Shown: positions 6,331 to 8,806 of the stretch, in pieces | Position numbering within the stretch: position 1 is the first letter of the stretch | Layout: the number at the start of each line of letters is the position of its first letter | Source: Bacteroidota bacterium | GTDB lineage: Bacteria > Bacteroidota > Bacteroidia > Chitinophagales > Chitinophagaceae | Assembly (NCBI GenBank): GCA_025361325.1 | Contig: JANYAL010000258.1 | Coordinates: 1-8,806 of the forward strand | Direction: 5' to 3' | DNA: 8,806 nucleotides | Notes under the pieces: generated by a model | What the model was told of the DNA's origin: nothing | Seen by the model: only the letters and a program-made list of their open reading frames with translations | Database searches by the model: none | Translations under genes and position numbers: made by a program

Positions 6331-7590
6331 ATGTCGTATTTATTTACATCCGAATCTGTAAGCGAGGGACATCCCGATAAAGTGGCCGACCAGATCAGCG
6401 ATGCGCTGATCGATAATTTCCTGGCCTTTGACCCCAACAGCAAAGTGGCCTGTGAAACCCTGGTCACAACAGGTCAGGTGATCCTGGCCGGCGAAGTGAA
6501 AAGCAAGGCTTACCTGGATGTACAGGAGATCGCCCGCGGGGTCATCCGCAAGATCGGCTATGTAGTAAGTGATTACATGTTTGAAGCAAATTCCTGCGGG
6601 ATACTGTCGGCCATTCACGAACAGTCGTCCGACATCAACCAGGGTGTTGACCGCAAGAAGAAGGAAGAACAGGGAGCCGGCGATCAGGGCATGATGTTCG
6701 GTTATGCCACCAATGAAACGGATAACTATATGCCCCTGGCACTTGACCTGGCCCATTTTATCCTGATCGAACTGGCCGAGCTGCGCCGGGAGAATAAACA
6801 AATAAAATACCTGCGGCCGGATGCCAAGAGCCAGGTTACCCTGGAATATGACGACAACAACCGCCCGGTTCGTATAGACGCCATCGTGGTATCTACCCAG
6901 CACGATGATTTCGGCACCGATGAAACCATGCTGGCCAGGATCAAGAAAGACATCATCAGTATCGTAATCCCCCGGGTAAAGGCCAAATACACCAAGTATG
7001 CCCACCTGTTCAACAACAAGATCAAGTACCATATCAACCCCACCGGCAAATTCGTGATCGGCGGACCGCACGGCGATACCGGCCTCACCGGCCGCAAGAT
7101 CATCGTGGATACCTACGGCGGAAAGGGCGCCCATGGAGGCGGCGCTTTCAGCGGGAAAGACCCCAGCAAGGTTGACCGCTCCGCAGCTTATGCAACCCGT
7201 CATATTGCCAAGAATCTGGTGGCCGCCGGCTTATGCGACGAGGTGTTGGTACAAGTGTCTTATGCCATTGGTGTGGCACGGCCCACCAGCATCAACGTAG
7301 TCACTTACGGTACGGCTAAGGTGAAGATCAGCGACGGTGAGATCGCACGGAAAGTGATGCAGATGCCCTGCTTTGATATGCGCCCCTATTTCATTGAACA
7401 GCGCCTGAAATTGCGCAACCCAATATACAGCGAAACAGCCGCCTACGGGCATATGGGCCGCATCAACAAATGGGTGGAAAAGAGCTTCACGGCACCCGAC
7501 GGCAAGACCATTAAACGAAAAGTGGAACTCTTTACCTGGGAGAAGCTCGATGCCGTGAAAGAGGTGAAAAAAGTATTCGGACTGAAATAG
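6331..7590 (+). CDS. metK: S-adenosylmethionine synthetase (methionine adenosyltransferase)
   Basis: MetK makes S-adenosylmethionine, the main methyl donor, from methionine and ATP in the cytosol. The 419-residue protein shows all hallmark blocks: [15 protein letters not shown] with His14, Asp16 and Lys17 at E. coli numbering; Glu42 and Glu55; GAGDQG at 115-120 with Asp118; [28 protein letters not shown] from 244; [17 protein letters not shown]; and [11 protein letters not shown]. It is longer than E. coli MetK (384), through extra residues before INPTGKF (around [15 protein letters not shown]) and a longer C-terminal tail, as is usual in Bacteroidota. GGPHGDTG replaces the E. coli GGPMGDCG, a common variant. 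The start at ATG 6331 gives [13 protein letters not shown] and fits the promoter; ATG 6292 would add 13 residues and lies between the promoter elements. It is probably monocistronic, since a strong terminator follows. No room exists for a SAM riboswitch in the leader. Confidence 0.98.
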   Translation: MSYLFTSESVSEGHPDKVADQISDALIDNFLAFDPNSKVACETLVTTGQVILAGEVKSKAYLDVQEIARGVIRKIGYVVSDYMFEANSCGILSAIHEQSSDINQGVDRKKKEEQGAGDQGMMFGYATNETDNYMPLALDLAHFILIELAELRRENKQIKYLRPDAKSQVTLEYDDNNRPVRIDAIVVSTQHDDFGTDETMLARIKKDIISIVIPRVKAKYTKYAHLFNNKIKYHINPTGKFVIGGPHGDTGLTGRKIIVDTYGGKGAHGGGAFSGKDPSKVDRSAAYATRHIAKNLVAAGLCDEVLVQVSYAIGVARPTSINVVTYGTAKVKISDGEIARKVMQMPCFDMRPYFIEQRLKLRNPIYSETAAYGHMGRINKWVEKSFTAPDGKTIKRKVELFTWEKLDAVKEVKKVFGLK

Positions 7591-7640
7591 ATGAGCAAAT
7601 TTGGTAGCGTTTAAAATTTTACCAAACTTCAAAATTTCAA

Positions 7641-7679
7641 AACGATGCCAAAGTTCAACACTTTGGCATCGTTGTTTTT
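7641..7679 (+). terminator. Strong intrinsic terminator of metK
   Basis: A perfect 13-bp stem pairs 7641-7653 (AACGATGCCAAAG) with 7661-7673, around a 7-nt TTCAACA loop, and is followed by GTTTTT. It begins 50 nt after the metK stop. A run of A lies just before the stem (AAAA at 7639-7642), so it could also stop transcripts from the other strand. A smaller inverted repeat (TTTGGTA 7600-7606 with TACCAAA 7620-7626) lies just upstream. Confidence 0.9.
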
Positions 7680-7731
7680 GGGTAGCCCGTTTAAGTTAGT
7701 GAATTACCTTCATATTGCCAGAAACCTACAT

Positions 7732-7840
7732 GGGTTCAGCAAGGGTTCAGGATGCTACCAGCTTGCAGACTTGTTGCAGGTTTCTGCATGCTGTACGCAC
7801 CCTGTAGGCATGCTGTCCGCAACCTGTCTGCAACAAACTG
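7732..7840. repeat. Degenerate tandem array, 11-bp period, about 10 units
   Basis: Two GGGTTCAG words at 7732 and 7743 and a GCTACCAG unit at 7754 lead into units starting with GCA at 7765, 7776, 7786, 7797, 7808, 7819 and 7830. All steps are 11 nt except one of 10. The four units from 7786 to 7829 all fit GCAnnCTGTnn, and units 1-2 and 3-4 of that group agree as a 22-bp pair at 18 of 22 positions. No gene is predicted across it. The function is unknown; it could be a decayed repeat family, a protein-binding array on one helical face, or chance expansion. Confidence 0.7.
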
Positions 7841-7887
7841 GTATAAAATTAGGTGCCAGGCGCCAATTCCGCCAAATCCGACAGGGG

Positions 7888-7919
7888 TTGTTTTTTTCAT
7901 TGTTTAATGGGTAAGTTTG
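7888..7919 (+). promoter_or_regulatory. Candidate rlmB promoter
   Basis: TAAGTTTG at 7912-7919 matches TAnnTTTG, with TTG at 7888-7890 after a 21-nt spacer. Transcription would begin near 7926, giving rlmB an unusually long leader of about 205 nt. A closer promoter was not found. The site sits directly after a T-run, so it may instead be a chance match. Confidence 0.4.
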
Positions 7920-8090
7920 TGGTAGATGGGTGGATGGTAAAGGGAAAGATTTTCTGTCACAGGCTGGAACGAAGCATCTCAGTGAAATATGAAATGGGGT
8001 ATAGTGATGATCTGGAGATTGGGTGATGTGCCAATGTGGAGATGAAAGGCGAATGTTGTATAGTAAACGGGTGTTCAATCATTGAACTGC

Positions 8091-8104
8091 TATCCGGTAT
8101 CCGG
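8091..8104. repeat. Short direct repeat, two copies of TATCCGG
   Basis: TATCCGG occurs twice back to back, 27 nt upstream of the rlmB start codon, followed by TAAC. Two copies of a 7-mer is weak evidence of a functional site; it may be the remnant of a simple repeat. Confidence 0.35.
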
Positions 8105-8130
8105 TAACAATTATAAACAGTAAAGTAATC

Positions 8131-8806
8131 GTGAAAAATTTCAGGCAACAGCATCACCGTCCCAAGAAGAATATGCTGGTGACAGGGCGGGAGGCAGTGA
8201 TAAAAGCCATGCAGGGCGGCAAGCACCTGGAGCGCATATACCTGCAGGCAACGGTGCATGGGGAAGTGATTGATACCATACGCAGGCTGGCGGAAGAATA
8301 CCAGGTGCCTGTCAGCAAAGTGCCGGTAGAGAAGCTGAACAATTTCAATGTCAGCAACCACGAAGGCTGCATCGCCCTCATTGCTAAAGTGCAGTATCAG
8401 AACCTGCAGGATATCATTTCCTTTGTGGTGGACAAAGGCGAAGTTCCCTTGTTCCTGATACTGGATGGGATCACCGATATCCGTAATATCGGGGGCATTG
8501 CCCGCAGTGCTTTTTGTTTTGGTGTGCATGCACTCATCATACCTGACAAGGGGGTAGGCGCGTTGAATGAGGATGCGGTGCTCACCTCAGCCGGTGCACT
8601 GGAACAGATTGCCGTTTGCAGGGTGAACAGCCTGATGAAGGCGGTGGATGAACTGCACCTGAATGGCATAAAGGTATTCGCCAGTGAGCTGAAGGCCAAA
8701 AAGAAAGTGTTTGAGCTTGACCTACTGGAACCCTGTGCGATAGTGATGGGCGGGGAGGAAAAGGGCGTTTACCCCGCCCTGTTGAAGATCTGCGACGACT
8801 CCTTCC
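8131..8806 (+). CDS. rlmB: RlmB-like 23S rRNA (guanosine 2'-O)-methyltransferase, SpoU/TrmH family (3' end outside window)
   Basis: SPOUT-class enzymes of this family transfer a methyl group from S-adenosylmethionine to a ribose 2'-OH; RlmB modifies G2251 of E. coli 23S rRNA. Seen in 225 residues: a basic N-terminus (KNFRQQHHRPKKN), a substrate-binding domain from about 15 to 95 (LVTGREAVIKAM; NHEGCIALIAKVQYQNLQDI), then the catalytic domain with motif 1 LDGITDIRNIGGIARSAF (111-128, including Asn119 and Arg125), DKGVGALNEDAVLTSAGALE, and motif 2 IVMGGEEKG (204-212). Motif 3, with the knot's last part, is beyond the edge; about 20-30 residues are missing. The GTG at 8131 is chosen because the frame has no ATG until 8173, and starting there would remove the basic tail and begin right on the domain. 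The frame is open back to a TGA at 8083. TrmH-type tRNA methyltransferase is the alternative, but the separate N-terminal domain favours RlmB. Confidence 0.92.
   Translation, partial: MKNFRQQHHRPKKNMLVTGREAVIKAMQGGKHLERIYLQATVHGEVIDTIRRLAEEYQVPVSKVPVEKLNNFNVSNHEGCIALIAKVQYQNLQDIISFVVDKGEVPLFLILDGITDIRNIGGIARSAFCFGVHALIIPDKGVGALNEDAVLTSAGALEQIAVCRVNSLMKAVDELHLNGIKVFASELKAKKKVFELDLLEPCAIVMGGEEKGVYPALLKICDDSF

Larger units (their letters stand above)
7591..8130. other. 540-nt non-coding stretch between metK and rlmB
   Basis: This is the only gap over 300 nt. It holds the metK terminator (to 7679), the 11-bp array (7732-7840), a near-palindrome at about 7847-7868 (AATTAGGTGCC then GGCGCCAATT), a T-run at 7889-7897, a candidate promoter at 7888-7919 and G/A/T-rich low-complexity sequence from 7920 to about 8060, with TGGAGAT words at 8013 and 8037. 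The latter (GATGTGCCAATGTGGAGATG) resembles intergenic filler I have seen in other Bacteroidota genomes, from memory only. The open frames here have no protein-like composition. No tRNA-like or riboswitch-like fold was recognised. Confidence 0.75.

Noticed and set aside
7732..7840. CRISPR array
   Set aside because: Units are 11 bp, contiguous and degenerate; there are no spacers, no 25-40 bp identical repeats and no cas genes.
7645..8529. Open frames in the metK-rlmB gap and antisense to rlmB (7645-7914 plus; 7755-8078, 7957-8529 minus)
   Set aside because: They cross the terminator, the repeat array or the rlmB gene, have no recognisable domains and have atypical residue composition.

Overview
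The window looks like chromosomal DNA of a Bacteroidota bacterium, most likely Chitinophagaceae or a close relative. The signs are a DUF4270 lipoprotein gene beside a short GlgA-like gene, promoter elements of the Bacteroidota form (TTTG about 19 nt upstream of TAnnTTTG), no convincing Shine-Dalgarno sequences, and protein sequences typical of that phylum. All recognisable genes are housekeeping or envelope genes. I see no tRNA, rRNA, CRISPR array, insertion sequence or phage gene.

Left half, minus strand (3773 down to 1): panC (pantothenate synthetase), a YbhN/LPG-synthase-TM family membrane protein, rfaE2 (heptose-1-phosphate adenylyltransferase) and ppk1 (polyphosphate kinase, cut by the window edge). 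The membrane protein and rfaE2 overlap by 29 nt. The other gaps are about 100 nt with no clear promoter or terminator, so one operon is plausible. panD, which I would have expected beside panC, is not in the window.

Right half, plus strand: a 106-nt divergent intergenic region carries a promoter (TACTTTTG at 3831-3838) for a 270-residue GlgA-like protein. This protein has only the N-terminal half of a GT5 glycogen synthase and lacks its key active-site residues. It overlaps by 20 nt a DUF4270 lipoprotein gene that ends at a hairpin terminator. The T-rich tail of that terminator is also the -33 element of an excellent metK promoter. metK (S-adenosylmethionine synthetase) ends at a 13-bp perfect-stem terminator. 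A 540-nt stretch without genes follows. It contains an unusual degenerate tandem array with an 11-bp period, a candidate promoter and low-complexity sequence. It leads into rlmB (23S rRNA 2'-O-methyltransferase), cut by the right edge.

Two genes, ppk1 and rlmB, appear to start at GTG. The most interesting items are the probable pseudoenzyme GlgA-like/DUF4270 pair and the 11-bp phased array between metK and rlmB.
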